Origin: Pseudomonadota bacterium
Lineage (GTDB): Bacteria; Pseudomonadota; Gammaproteobacteria; Steroidobacterales; Steroidobacteraceae
Length of the DNA stretch: 64,000 nucleotides
Direction: 5' to 3'
Assembly: GCA_021822385.1 (NCBI GenBank)
Contig: JAKARC010000002.1
Span: 100,352-164,351 of the forward strand
The translations under genes and the position numbers were made by a program. Shown in pieces: positions 25,668 to 33,683 of the stretch; position 1 is the stretch's first letter; each line of letters begins with the position of its first letter. Under the pieces are notes generated by a model. It did not search any database and was not told where the DNA came from. It worked only from the letters and a program-made list of their open reading frames with translations.

Positions 25668-26528
25668 TCAGTGGGTTGGGCACAAACCACTCCTGATGGG
25701 CCAGCCTGAGCGCCGCAGAAACGTCACGGTGGGACGCAACAACTGGGCGACCTGCGCACGCCGTCGGGGGTTACCGAGCGCACGAACACGCCACAGCTGC
25801 GCCGGCCGCATTCCGGCCCGCGCGTACGTCGCCGCGGACGGGAAATACACATATCGCGCGTACAGCTCAATCGTCGCCGATAGCCACGGAGCAAGCAGCC
25901 GTCGCCGCCAGGATGGGCACCGACTCGCACTCAGCTCGCATTGCTCCCGGCCGTAGGCCAGGTGTATCGCTTCGTCGCGCATGTGAATGCACGCGATCCG
26001 ATAGACGACGCTGCTCAGGGTGACCTCCTCCACAGCGCGTCGCAGCCGACGGTTCAGCTGGTCGGGAATTTCCTCGCCTGCGACCGCCATCGCCCAGAAC
26101 AGCGCCGCCTCGCTCGGCACCAGACGACCGAGCGCCTCTGCAAGGCGTGCGCGCACGCTGCGTCCAGCATGAAACCCGTAACCGCTGCGGTGGAGCAACT
26201 CGACGAACATCAGGCTGTGCCCGGCCTCCTCGCGCAACTCGTGCAACAATCGGGCGCGACGCACCACATCCTCGCTGCGCTGCGCCAGGCGCGCCAAGCG
26301 CGCCATGAACTGTGACTCGAGCCAAAGACCCGCTTCGAGCAGGTGCGCGTACTCAAGATGCGAGAGCACTTGCCGTTGGCGCAGCGGCAACGCCTCGAAT
26401 TCCGCCACACCGGCAAGCGACAACAGACTCGGCGGCATCCACCAGCACTCGCGGTCGACCCCCGCCCAATCGATACCGCTCAGCGGATCCTGGTACCGAA
26501 TCTGCGGTAATTCCGCTAGGCTCGACAT
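25668..26528 (-). CDS. AurF-like diiron oxygenase
   Basis: 286 aa from MSSLAELPQI. An all-helical ferritin-like protein with the carboxylate/histidine pattern of p-aminobenzoate N-oxygenase AurF: Glu65 (AHLLEAGLWLE), REEAGH (Glu101...His104), AVAGEEIPD, and MRDEAIH (Glu186...His189). AurF-type enzymes oxidise aryl amines or related substrates at a diiron centre. The start is only 23 bp from the divergent luciferase-like gene. Substrate unknown. Confidence 0.8.
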   Translation of the reverse strand: MSSLAELPQIRYQDPLSGIDWAGVDRECWWMPPSLLSLAGVAEFEALPLRQRQVLSHLEYAHLLEAGLWLESQFMARLARLAQRSEDVVRRARLLHELREEAGHSLMFVELLHRSGYGFHAGRSVRARLAEALGRLVPSEAALFWAMAVAGEEIPDQLNRRLRRAVEEVTLSSVVYRIACIHMRDEAIHLAYGREQCELSASRCPSWRRRLLAPWLSATIELYARYVYFPSAATYARAGMRPAQLWRVRALGNPRRRAQVAQLLRPTVTFLRRSGWPIRSGLCPTH

Positions 26529-26551
26529 GTCGACCTCACGGGAGATGTTCT

Positions 26552-27610
26552 GTGCTGCTCGATCTCTTTTACGAGCTGTCCATGCCTCCCGCGCTGCACC
26601 GTACGGAAGCGCAGGCCTATGCGGATGCACTCGATGAGATCGAGCTCGCCGACCGGCTGGGGTTTCACGGGGTATGGCTGGTTGAGCATCACTTGATGCA
26701 GGGCTATTCGCACCTGTCGAAACCCGACCTGGTACTCGCGGCACTGGCGCGGCGGACCGAGCGCCTGCGGCTCGGCCTGGGCGTCATTCCCCTGCCCTAT
26801 CATCACCCCGTGCACGTCGCCGAACGCATCGGCACACTCGATGTGCTCTCCCGCGGACGGCTCGAGGTCGGCATAGGCCGTGGATTCTCGCCAGACGAAT
26901 ATGCCGCGTTCGGTGTCGAGCCGGCTCAGAGCCGCAGCCTCGTCGAGGAGTCGCTCGCCATCGTGCGGGCAGCGGCCGCAGGCGGACCTATCATTCATCA
27001 CGGCAGGCACTTCAGCCTCGATGGCGTGACCGTCCAGCCGCGTCCGGTGCAACACCCATATCCACCATTGTGGACAGCTGCCGTCAGCCCCGAGACGTTT
27101 GAATGGGCCGCGCGAGAAGGCCTGGGCGTGCTCGCGGGCCCATTCAAGCCATGGCCGATGGTCCACGCCGACCTGCAGCGCTACCGACGTGCCTGGCTGT
27201 CGACCGCACCCCCGCGCATCGGCATGACCGTCGGAGTGCTGTGTCTGCGGGACGGAAAACGCGCTCGCGCGCTCGCGGGACCGGCCTTCCGCTGGTCTTA
27301 TACCCAGTTGCTGCGCGTGACAGCGCCCGTACTCGAGCGACTCGTGCCGAGCTACGAGCACTTTCACCGCCTGAGGCGATACCGGCGGCTGATTGCGGCC
27401 GGCGCCCGATTGCGCGCGCTTGAAGCTCTGGGCCTGGCGGTGGTCGGTACCCCGGACCATTGCCTCGAACGGATTCGCCAGTTCCGCGCTGGCGGTGTCT
27501 CGCATCTGTTGTGCTTCATCGGTGCCGGCGCTCTGCCGAGCGCGGTGGTGCGCGAGTCGCTCGAATGCCTCGCGAGCGCAGTCCTGCCACGCATCGCCAC
27601 GGAGGACTGA
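26552..27610 (+). CDS. luciferase-like (LLM class) flavin-dependent monooxygenase
   Basis: 352 aa with GTG start (MLLDLFYELSMPPALHR), preceded by GGGAGA at good spacing. Bacterial-luciferase TIM-barrel family: LADRLGFHGVWLVEHHL, LRLGLGVIPLPYHHPVHVAERIGTLDVLSRGRLEVGIGRG. It uses reduced FMN and O2; the substrate cannot be read from sequence, and the family includes alkanal, alkanesulfonate and organosulfur monooxygenases. Divergent from the diiron gene and convergent with lipT (11-bp gap). Confidence 0.85.
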   Translation: MLLDLFYELSMPPALHRTEAQAYADALDEIELADRLGFHGVWLVEHHLMQGYSHLSKPDLVLAALARRTERLRLGLGVIPLPYHHPVHVAERIGTLDVLSRGRLEVGIGRGFSPDEYAAFGVEPAQSRSLVEESLAIVRAAAAGGPIIHHGRHFSLDGVTVQPRPVQHPYPPLWTAAVSPETFEWAAREGLGVLAGPFKPWPMVHADLQRYRRAWLSTAPPRIGMTVGVLCLRDGKRARALAGPAFRWSYTQLLRVTAPVLERLVPSYEHFHRLRRYRRLIAAGARLRALEALGLAVVGTPDHCLERIRQFRAGGVSHLLCFIGAGALPSAVVRESLECLASAVLPRIATED

Positions 27611-27621
27611 CCAGCATCGCA

Positions 27622-28782
27622 TCATGCGGCCATTTCCCGCCCGCATCGCCCCTGCCCGTCACCAATCGGCGCCTCCGACCAGTATCCGGGCGATGCGATC
27701 CAACCTCGCCATAGATCCTCGGCCGCGACGCGGCCGCGAGCATGAGCGTCAAGCAGCGCCCGCCGGCGCCTTAACGCACGCCCATACGCGCCATCATAGA
27801 GGTCGGACAACTCGCTCTCGTAGTCATCCACCGCATCCGCGCGGCCGGCGAGCCAATGCGCGGCTGCCCCCCCGGCGAGCGCCCCGGAGCGCACGGCGGC
27901 TTCTATGCCGGCGCCCGTCACCGGATTGGTCAAGCCTGCTGCATCGCCGGCGAGTAACACCATGACGCTGCGCAAACGACCAATGCACCGCAGGCGACCA
28001 CCCGCGGGAATCAACCCCCCCGTCAACGCCAAGCTCGCCGCCGCGGATACGCGGCCCTGAGCCGCGAGCTGCGCCTGCAGCTCATGCACCGATACCTTCA
28101 GCCGGTGCCGGTGGGCGAAATCAAGGCCCACGCCGACATGCGCGCACCGGCCTATCGGAAACAGCCAACCATAGCCGCCCGGATACGCCGCTCGCAGGAA
28201 GATGTCGGTCGCGTGGTATGGCGCGGGCAACGGCAGAGTGATCTGGCGCGCCGCCACCAGCTCGCGATTCACCGTGCCTATCGCACTTCCAACGACCGAT
28301 CTCGGACCATCGGCACCGATCAGGACACGCGCTTCGATCCGCTCCCCGTTCGAAAGACACACGCTCCCGTCCGCACCGACCCTCGATACGGAAACTCCGA
28401 GCCGGATGTGCGCGCCTTGCGCTACCGCCCGCGCCACCAATGTGCGATCGAATTCGGGCCGACAAATCATCCGGCCGTAGAACTGCGCGTTTGTACGCGG
28501 CGCTTGCTGCTCCACCGCACTGATCATGCAACGAATCGGCTGCGCCGTAAGTCCGTCCCAGCCGACACCGTCGACGCTGAAAGCCGCGGACACCAACTCC
28601 GCGCACTGCAGCGGCTCGCCGACGCTGCGCCTGCGATCAACGGCAATCACCCTACAGCCGCCGGCGGCGGCCGCGGCCGCCGCGCTCGCCCCCGCCGGCC
28701 CGAGCCCGACCACCAGAACCAGCGGCCGCGCTTGGCCGCTTATGGACCGCGGCTCGACGGCGGCATTCTGCGGCAAGGACAC
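27622..28782 (-). CDS. lipT: LipT-like FAD-dependent oxidoreductase (geranylgeranyl-reductase family)
   Basis: 386 aa, GTG start, weak ribosome site. The FAD-binding N-terminus VLVVGLGPAGASAAAAAAAGG, the middle motif VLIGADGPRSVVG and the second FAD motif VMVLLAGDAAGLTNPVTGAGIEAAVRSG place it in the GGR/UbiH-like superfamily. Such a flavoprotein, named LipT, accompanies sLpl-LipS1-LipS2 lipoate-assembly genes in sHdr sulfur oxidisers, where it is proposed to supply electrons to the LipS proteins. It is last in the shdr-lbpA run, 17 bp after the regulator. Confidence 0.8.
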   Translation of the reverse strand: MSLPQNAAVEPRSISGQARPLVLVVGLGPAGASAAAAAAAGGCRVIAVDRRRSVGEPLQCAELVSAAFSVDGVGWDGLTAQPIRCMISAVEQQAPRTNAQFYGRMICRPEFDRTLVARAVAQGAHIRLGVSVSRVGADGSVCLSNGERIEARVLIGADGPRSVVGSAIGTVNRELVAARQITLPLPAPYHATDIFLRAAYPGGYGWLFPIGRCAHVGVGLDFAHRHRLKVSVHELQAQLAAQGRVSAAASLALTGGLIPAGGRLRCIGRLRSVMVLLAGDAAGLTNPVTGAGIEAAVRSGALAGGAAAHWLAGRADAVDDYESELSDLYDGAYGRALRRRRALLDAHARGRVAAEDLWRGWIASPGYWSEAPIGDGQGRCGREMAA

Positions 28783-28799
28783 GGGTACACCAGTGCGTC

Positions 28800-29159
28800 T
28801 CAGCGACGCTTCGGACAGAACTGTTGATGCAACGTGCGCATCAGGGCAGCCACTTCCTTGCTAGCGAGCACATAATAGACAGACTGCCCGCGCCGATGGG
28901 CCTCGACAACATGATGCTCGCGCAACAGCGCCAGATGTTGCGACACCGCCGACTGGCTGATACCAACGTCGGCCTGCAGTTCATTGACGGACTTTGCGCC
29001 CTCTGCCAGCAAGCATACGAGCATCAACCGCACCTTGTTCGCGATGACCTTGAGCACCTCACTCGCCCGGTCAACACTGCCCTGAAGCTCGGACAGCTCG
29101 CCGGGCCGCAAACTGACGGCGAGCTTCTGCACTACCGCCGTCTGGTCGCGCCCGCTCAT
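28800..29159 (-). CDS. shdrR: ArsR-family persulfide-responsive repressor, sHdrR-like
   Basis: 119 aa from MSGRDQTAV; ATG overlaps the lbpA stop (ATGA). Winged helix: VLKVIANKVRLMLVCLL, the recognition helix SQSAVSQHLALLREHHVV, and the wing RRGQSVYYVL. Cys49 (LMLVC) and Cys115 (HQQFC) are 66 residues apart, the same spacing as the sulfane-sulfur-sensing cysteine pair of SqrR (Cys41/Cys107). This argues that it senses reactive sulfur and derepresses the cluster. It is unusual in being inside the operon, between lbpA and lipT. Confidence 0.85.
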   Translation of the reverse strand: MSGRDQTAVVQKLAVSLRPGELSELQGSVDRASEVLKVIANKVRLMLVCLLAEGAKSVNELQADVGISQSAVSQHLALLREHHVVEAHRRGQSVYYVLASKEVAALMRTLHQQFCPKRR

Positions 29160-29599
29160 CCGGCACAACCGGCAAAGCCATCGGCGGTCATCTTGGCTTC
29201 ATACGGCGCCGCGATGGCCGTCCCCGGCACAAGCGCAGGCCGGACCGCCGCCCACTCCTGCGGCTGGATGACCAGCAGCCAGCCCTTTTCATACGGATCC
29301 TCATTGGCGATCGCCGGACTCGCCACCATGGCCTCGTTGACGGCCACAACTGAGCCACCACAGGCGAGTTTCGCCGGCCCCACCCACTTGCCCGACTCGA
29401 CCGTCGCGCACGACTTGCCGGCTTTTATTTCCTTGCCGACTGCCTTTGGCGTAAAGGCCACCAGCCGGCCCGCCATGGCCGTCGCCACCGCGGTCATGCC
29501 GACTTTGACGGTGCCGTCGTCGAGCTCCTGATACCAGATATGATTCTGCACGTCATACAACAGGTTGTCCGGAAGATTGCACCCACGTACCTTGGCCAT
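29156..29599 (-). CDS. lbpA: lipoate-binding protein LbpA (GcvH-like) of sulfur oxidation
   Basis: 147 aa, GcvH-like lipoyl carrier. The lipoylated Lys is predicted at 71 in ATVESGKWVGP. Unlike glycine-cleavage GcvH, there are no gcvP/gcvT genes here and the gene is embedded with hdr-like genes. This is the hallmark of LbpA, which works with the sHdr complex in oxidising sulfane sulfur to sulfite. Extra Cys residues (Cys7, Cys64, Cys79, and Cys145 in GFAGCAG) are worth noting. A C-terminal extension after WLLVIQPQEW resembles that of other LbpA proteins. Confidence 0.93.
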   Translation of the reverse strand: MAKVRGCNLPDNLLYDVQNHIWYQELDDGTVKVGMTAVATAMAGRLVAFTPKAVGKEIKAGKSCATVESGKWVGPAKLACGGSVVAVNEAMVASPAIANEDPYEKGWLLVIQPQEWAAVRPALVPGTAIAAPYEAKMTADGFAGCAG

Positions 29600-29608
29600 A
29601 TCGAGTCC

Positions 29609-30049
29609 TCATCGCGAGAAATCAGCCCCGGCGGAATCAGCCGTGGTGCGCAGCGGGCGCGATGCGCAGCAGAACTCACCGAGCCCTCGCTCCTGCAGCT
29701 TGCCAGCGACGAACAGGCACAGGTGATTCGCCAGTCGCGCCATCATCCCAGCCCAAACGTCCGCGGCGGCATCATCCGGCTGCAATACTAGCAGATTGTA
29801 GTGATAGACCAATTCGCGGCAGCTCTCGCGACAGGCATTGAAGCTCGGCTCGTCGCGCGCGCCCTGGCGATGCAACGCGAGCAACCGGAATCCCTCGCGC
29901 CGCTCCCCGGTCGGATCCTCGCCTCGGGCCCGCACCCAATGCTCAATGACCTCTTCGGCGAGAGCAAGCAGAGCGGCCGCATCGGCAGCTCGCGGACCGT
30001 GCGCGAGCAGTGCGGCGAGGCACTGTTCGATCTGCGTCAGCGTTCTCAT
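29609..30049 (-). CDS. unknown helical protein between hdrB2 and lbpA
   Basis: 146 aa; its ATG overlaps the hdrB2 stop (4 bp) and it ends 9 bp before lbpA, so it is a genuine operon member. It is predicted helical with cysteine-bearing segments FNACRESCRELVYHYNLLVL, HLCLFVAG and GEFCCASRP, 6 Cys in total. The cysteine content could suit a metal centre or sulfur relay. Family not recognised. In the sHdr clusters I remember, lbpA directly follows hdrB2, so this is an addition or a less conserved member. Confidence 0.8.
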   Translation of the reverse strand: MRTLTQIEQCLAALLAHGPRAADAAALLALAEEVIEHWVRARGEDPTGERREGFRLLALHRQGARDEPSFNACRESCRELVYHYNLLVLQPDDAAADVWAGMMARLANHLCLFVAGKLQERGLGEFCCASRPLRTTADSAGADFSR

Positions 30050-30984
30050 GTCACCCCCTTGGCGGCCAGGAGCTCGGCGGAATCCGAAACATTCTCAGCC
30101 ATACCCACCTGTCGGGGCGACAGCCCCAAGGCGAGCCCGAGTAGCTGCGTGAAATAAATGATCTTCACGCGGGTGCTTTTGCCAAACTTCTTCTCCGCGC
30201 GCACCTGATGCATCTCGAGTCCCGAGTGGCAGGTGGGACACTCCGTCGCAATCACCTCCGCGCCGGCCGCCTCGGCCGCCTGCAGGATATTGAGCACCAG
30301 ACGTGTCGAGATATCGCTGTCAGATAGCGTGTGGGCACCGCCACAACATGCGGTCTTCAGCGGAAACTCGACGTTCTGTGCACCCGCGGCCGCGAGCAGA
30401 TCGTCCATGAAATGCGGCTTTGCGGTCGATTCGCTGCCCGGACCACGGTCCTTCTCCGGAAAGATGTGGCGGGGTCGTGTATACATGCAGCCATAATAAT
30501 TTGCGACCTTGAGTCCCTTCAGACCCCCGCGCACCCTGCGCCGCAACTCCTGCTCGCCAATTGCGCCCTTGATCCATTCCAGCGCATGAATGGTCTCGAC
30601 CTGGCCGGCCCGATAACTGGGGTCTCCCGCCTTGCGCGCCAGGCGTTCGACCACCGCGGCGCTATCGGTGTCATTGCCGAGGTCATACTCGGCTTTCTTG
30701 AGGTTGTGGTAGCAACCGTTGCACGGCGCCATGACCACATCCATATTCATCCGTTGAGCGGTGATCGCCAGGATGCGCGCCGACAGATAGGTCTGCACCT
30801 TCGGATCGATGTTTTTGGCCTCCATGGCGCCACAGCAGTTCCAGTTCGGCACCTCGACCAGATCCAGGCCGAGGGCTTTGCCGAGCTGACGCGTCGAGCG
30901 GTTATAGGCATGACCAGTCCCCTCGAGTGCGCAGCCCGGATAATAAGCAACACGGCGATACTTGTCTGTTTTCGCATCAGCCAT
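30046..30984 (-). CDS. hdrB2: heterodisulfide-reductase-like subunit sHdrB2
   Basis: 312 aa HdrB-type protein with two cysteine-rich CCG domains that in HdrB hold non-cubane [4Fe-4S] clusters: PNWNCCGA with upstream YYPGCALEG and CNGCY, then NYYGCMYTRP, KTACCGGAHT and CPTCHSG. Subunit of the cytoplasmic sulfur-oxidising sHdr complex. Immediately downstream of hdrC2. Confidence 0.93.
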   Translation of the reverse strand: MADAKTDKYRRVAYYPGCALEGTGHAYNRSTRQLGKALGLDLVEVPNWNCCGAMEAKNIDPKVQTYLSARILAITAQRMNMDVVMAPCNGCYHNLKKAEYDLGNDTDSAAVVERLARKAGDPSYRAGQVETIHALEWIKGAIGEQELRRRVRGGLKGLKVANYYGCMYTRPRHIFPEKDRGPGSESTAKPHFMDDLLAAAGAQNVEFPLKTACCGGAHTLSDSDISTRLVLNILQAAEAAGAEVIATECPTCHSGLEMHQVRAEKKFGKSTRVKIIYFTQLLGLALGLSPRQVGMAENVSDSAELLAAKGVT

Positions 30985-30995
30985 AACAGCACTCC

Positions 30996-31775
30996 CTAAT
31001 CGCCGGCAGTGCCGGACGCATCATGACGCGCCGCCGCAATGAGTGCGGACAACCCAAGCGCGCGACGCTGCTGCGCGCGCTGCTCCTGCACGTATTCCGT
31101 CAACGCCTCACGCGCGGCACCCCAACCCCGGGTCCGCGGCGCGCGCACGCTCGACAGCCCAAGGCGCCCGAGCAAACCAAGCGGCAGATGCCGCAGCATC
31201 CGTCTGAGCATTTCCACCAGCCAGTCCTGCCGCAGTGACTGGCCGGTGCGGGCGAAGAATCCCTTGATGAGCCGCCCCTCCTCGATCCGCCCGCGCGCGA
31301 TCACCTGCGCGGCGAACGTTTCATCGAAGATCATGGCCGGAGACTTCGGCGTGTGCCCCTTCAACTCAAGCCAATGACTGAGGGCCTTCATCACGCCCTC
31401 CGGAAACACGTCCCGAGGACAGGCATAGGTGCACTTGTTGCAAGACACACATTGCCAAATGATGTCCTTGTCACGCAACAGCTCGGATTCCATCCCCATC
31501 CGCACCAGATAGATCCAGAACCGGGGGTTGAAATCCGGATTGACGGCATTGACCGTGCACGCGTTGGTGCAGGATCCACACTGCCAGCAGCGATGGATGT
31601 ACTCTCCGCCGGGCAGCGCGGCAATCTCCTCCTGCAGCCGCTCATTGTAGTCGGTCACCACCCGTGTCTGGATGAAGGTGCTCCAATGTCCAGAAACATC
31701 GACCCCGTCGACGACGAGCTTCTCGTGCGTGCGCAGGTCTTCGGGGCGTATCAGCGATTGCTCATGTATGGGCAT
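30996..31775 (-). CDS. hdrC2: heterodisulfide-reductase-like iron-sulfur subunit sHdrC2
   Basis: 259 aa. Two four-cysteine cluster motifs, CWQCGSCTNACTVNAVNP and CVSCNKCTYACPRDVFPEG, typical of HdrC. The remainder is helical (GLLGRLGLSSVR). It follows the hyp gene by 10 bp and precedes hdrB2 by 11 bp, matching the C2-B2 order of sHdr clusters. Predicted to carry electrons between HdrA flavin and HdrB2. Confidence 0.93.
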   Translation of the reverse strand: MPIHEQSLIRPEDLRTHEKLVVDGVDVSGHWSTFIQTRVVTDYNERLQEEIAALPGGEYIHRCWQCGSCTNACTVNAVNPDFNPRFWIYLVRMGMESELLRDKDIIWQCVSCNKCTYACPRDVFPEGVMKALSHWLELKGHTPKSPAMIFDETFAAQVIARGRIEEGRLIKGFFARTGQSLRQDWLVEMLRRMLRHLPLGLLGRLGLSSVRAPRTRGWGAAREALTEYVQEQRAQQRRALGLSALIAAARHDASGTAGD

Positions 31776-31785
31776 GTTGGCTCAC

Positions 31786-32628
31786 TCAGGCTCCGGCCGT
31801 TTCACCCTCGATGCTGTGCGCACGCGCTGGCCGAGCGTCCCCGGGAATACCATCGAGACCGAGCAGCCTGCGTGTGTACTGCGACGGATCGTCTTCGGTA
31901 CTGAAGTCGACGCGCAGATAGCTGCCGCCCTGGGTGCATATATATTCGGCGTAGACCTGGGCGCACAGGAGGTCCACGTACTCGCTGACATCTCGGAATA
32001 CGCCATTGCCCGCGAGGAACCCACCCAACTCCTCGCGCAGCGTCAAGAACGTTGCATAGCTGTCGGGCACGTCGATCCGTGTGCCATCCTCGCCATCGAA
32101 CCAGATCTCACGCAATACGCCGGTATTCGCGGCCGCATCCCAGACCCAGCGGGTCATCAACGGGAAGCGCTCCGCCGCGAGCTGATGCAGTACTTCGGCC
32201 GCCAGATCGCGCACCCAGCGCGGGCGGCCCGCGGGGTTGCAGCACTCACCGAAAGCGGCCATACGCGTCTCGACGGCACTCGTGTCACGCAATGCCTCCA
32301 TCAGACGCACCAGATCGTCGCGGAGTGCATCGAAAGTCGGCCGCGCGAGCCACGGACCGATGCGCCGCCGCACGGTCGGCAGGAACGGCACCAGGATGCG
32401 AAACTCATGTGGCTCAAGCCGTGCGACGGCCGCGCCGTCCGCACCCAGCACTTCGCGAAACACGCTGCGTTTCAATGCGAGCGCCCGCACATATTGCTCA
32501 ACGCCTCCGCTTGCCTCGCACTGTGCGACCAGCCGCCCGAGGCTGGCATTCAGTCTCGGCCCGCTGAGCTCGAGGCGTATCGGATGCATCTGTGCGGGCA
32601 CGGCGGCCGTTTTGGTTTTGGGACTCAT
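31786..32628 (-). CDS. sHdr-cluster conserved hypothetical protein (Hyp)
   Basis: 280 aa soluble protein located between hdrA and hdrC2, exactly where shdr loci carry the gene simply called hyp, a conserved member of the cluster with no known function. Features: MSPKTKTAAVPAQMHPIRL at the start, an acidic central part (REIWFDGEDGTRIDVPDSY), and a tyrosine-rich segment (DLLCAQVYAEYICTQGGSY). No cofactor motif is visible. Tight spacing (8 bp from hdrA) supports a role with the complex. Confidence 0.85.
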   Translation of the reverse strand: MSPKTKTAAVPAQMHPIRLELSGPRLNASLGRLVAQCEASGGVEQYVRALALKRSVFREVLGADGAAVARLEPHEFRILVPFLPTVRRRIGPWLARPTFDALRDDLVRLMEALRDTSAVETRMAAFGECCNPAGRPRWVRDLAAEVLHQLAAERFPLMTRWVWDAAANTGVLREIWFDGEDGTRIDVPDSYATFLTLREELGGFLAGNGVFRDVSEYVDLLCAQVYAEYICTQGGSYLRVDFSTEDDPSQYTRRLLGLDGIPGDARPARAHSIEGETAGA

Positions 32629-32636
32629 GCCTCCCC

Positions 32637-33683
32637 TCAGGCGCTCGCCTGCGTCGGCAGCGTCAACGCCAGGGCGCGCACGGCCGCCGCGTGACCTTGC
32701 GCAATCGAGTCGTCGATCGTCTCCGGACCACAGGCCGCGCCGGCCACGAAAACCCCCGCGCGCGAGGTCTCCGCGGTGTTGCCATACGAGTTGCCGCGCG
32801 CAAGATATCCGTGGGTCTCGAGAGCGACGCCAAAGATCTGCGCAATGGCGCCGTTATCAACGTTCGGATCCATGCCGATGGCGTGCACCACCAGGTCGAA
32901 TGGAATGGTGATCGGCCGCTTCACCAGGGTGTCTTCACCCTTCACAATGAGCTTCTGCCCGTCGGAGGTGACCTCGGCAATTCGCGCCTTGATGTACTTG
33001 ACCTTAAATTCCTCCTGGCTGCGCCAGTAGTACTGCGTCTCATAGAGACCGAAGGTCCTGATGTCCATGTAGTAGATGTACACGTGACAGCCCGGCAGTT
33101 CCTGGCGGATCTCCATGGCAATGTTTGCCGAGACCGTACAACAGACTTTCGAGCACCACGGCCGCCCAATCTGTCGGTCGCGCGAACCAACGCACAGCAG
33201 GATCGCAACGCGTTCCGGCTTACGGCCGTCGGAGGGACAGCGCACGCCCCGGCCCGATGCGATCATCTGCTCAACCTGAGTCGTTGTCACGACGTCCGCA
33301 AAGGTCCCGAAGCCCCATTCGGGTTTATTCAGCGAGTCGAAATGGGTGAATCCCGTGCACAGAATTGCTGCGGCCACCTCGATGCGCCTGCCATCGGACA
33401 ACTCTGCCGTGAAATTGCCGGGCGCGCCGGTAAAAGTCTTAACCGTGGTGCCAAGATGAATGCTGGCCCGCCGTTCCTGCTGCACCCGAGCGACCATCCC
33501 CCCAATGGCGTCCTTGGCCCACTCCCCGGAGGGTACCAATCGGGCATAGCCGGAGAGGATCGGTGCCCCACCAAGTCGCGAATTCTTTTCAACCAGTACC
33601 GCCGGTTGACCAACTTGCGTCAGCGCCCGCGCTGCGGCGAGACCCGCCGGCCCTCCGCCGACAATCAGGATTGGTCGGCTCAT
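32637..33683 (-). CDS. hdrA: heterodisulfide-reductase-like flavoprotein sHdrA
   Basis: 348 aa, shorter than archaeal HdrA (about 650), as expected of sHdrA. FAD-binding SRPILIVGGGPAGLAAARAL and VEKNSRLGGAPI, then CVGSRDRQIGRPWCSKVCC with conserved cysteines, and AGVFVAGAACGPETIDDSIAQGHAAAV at the end. It overlaps hdrB1 by 4 bp. Proposed flavin/FeS electron hub of the cytoplasmic sHdr complex that oxidises protein- or LbpA-bound sulfane sulfur. Confidence 0.94.
   Translation of the reverse strand: MSRPILIVGGGPAGLAAARALTQVGQPAVLVEKNSRLGGAPILSGYARLVPSGEWAKDAIGGMVARVQQERRASIHLGTTVKTFTGAPGNFTAELSDGRRIEVAAAILCTGFTHFDSLNKPEWGFGTFADVVTTTQVEQMIASGRGVRCPSDGRKPERVAILLCVGSRDRQIGRPWCSKVCCTVSANIAMEIRQELPGCHVYIYYMDIRTFGLYETQYYWRSQEEFKVKYIKARIAEVTSDGQKLIVKGEDTLVKRPITIPFDLVVHAIGMDPNVDNGAIAQIFGVALETHGYLARGNSYGNTAETSRAGVFVAGAACGPETIDDSIAQGHAAAVRALALTLPTQASA

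Noticed and set aside
29156-29599. glycine-cleavage GcvH
   Set aside because: No gcvP or gcvT nearby and the gene lies inside the shdr operon; the LbpA call fits better.
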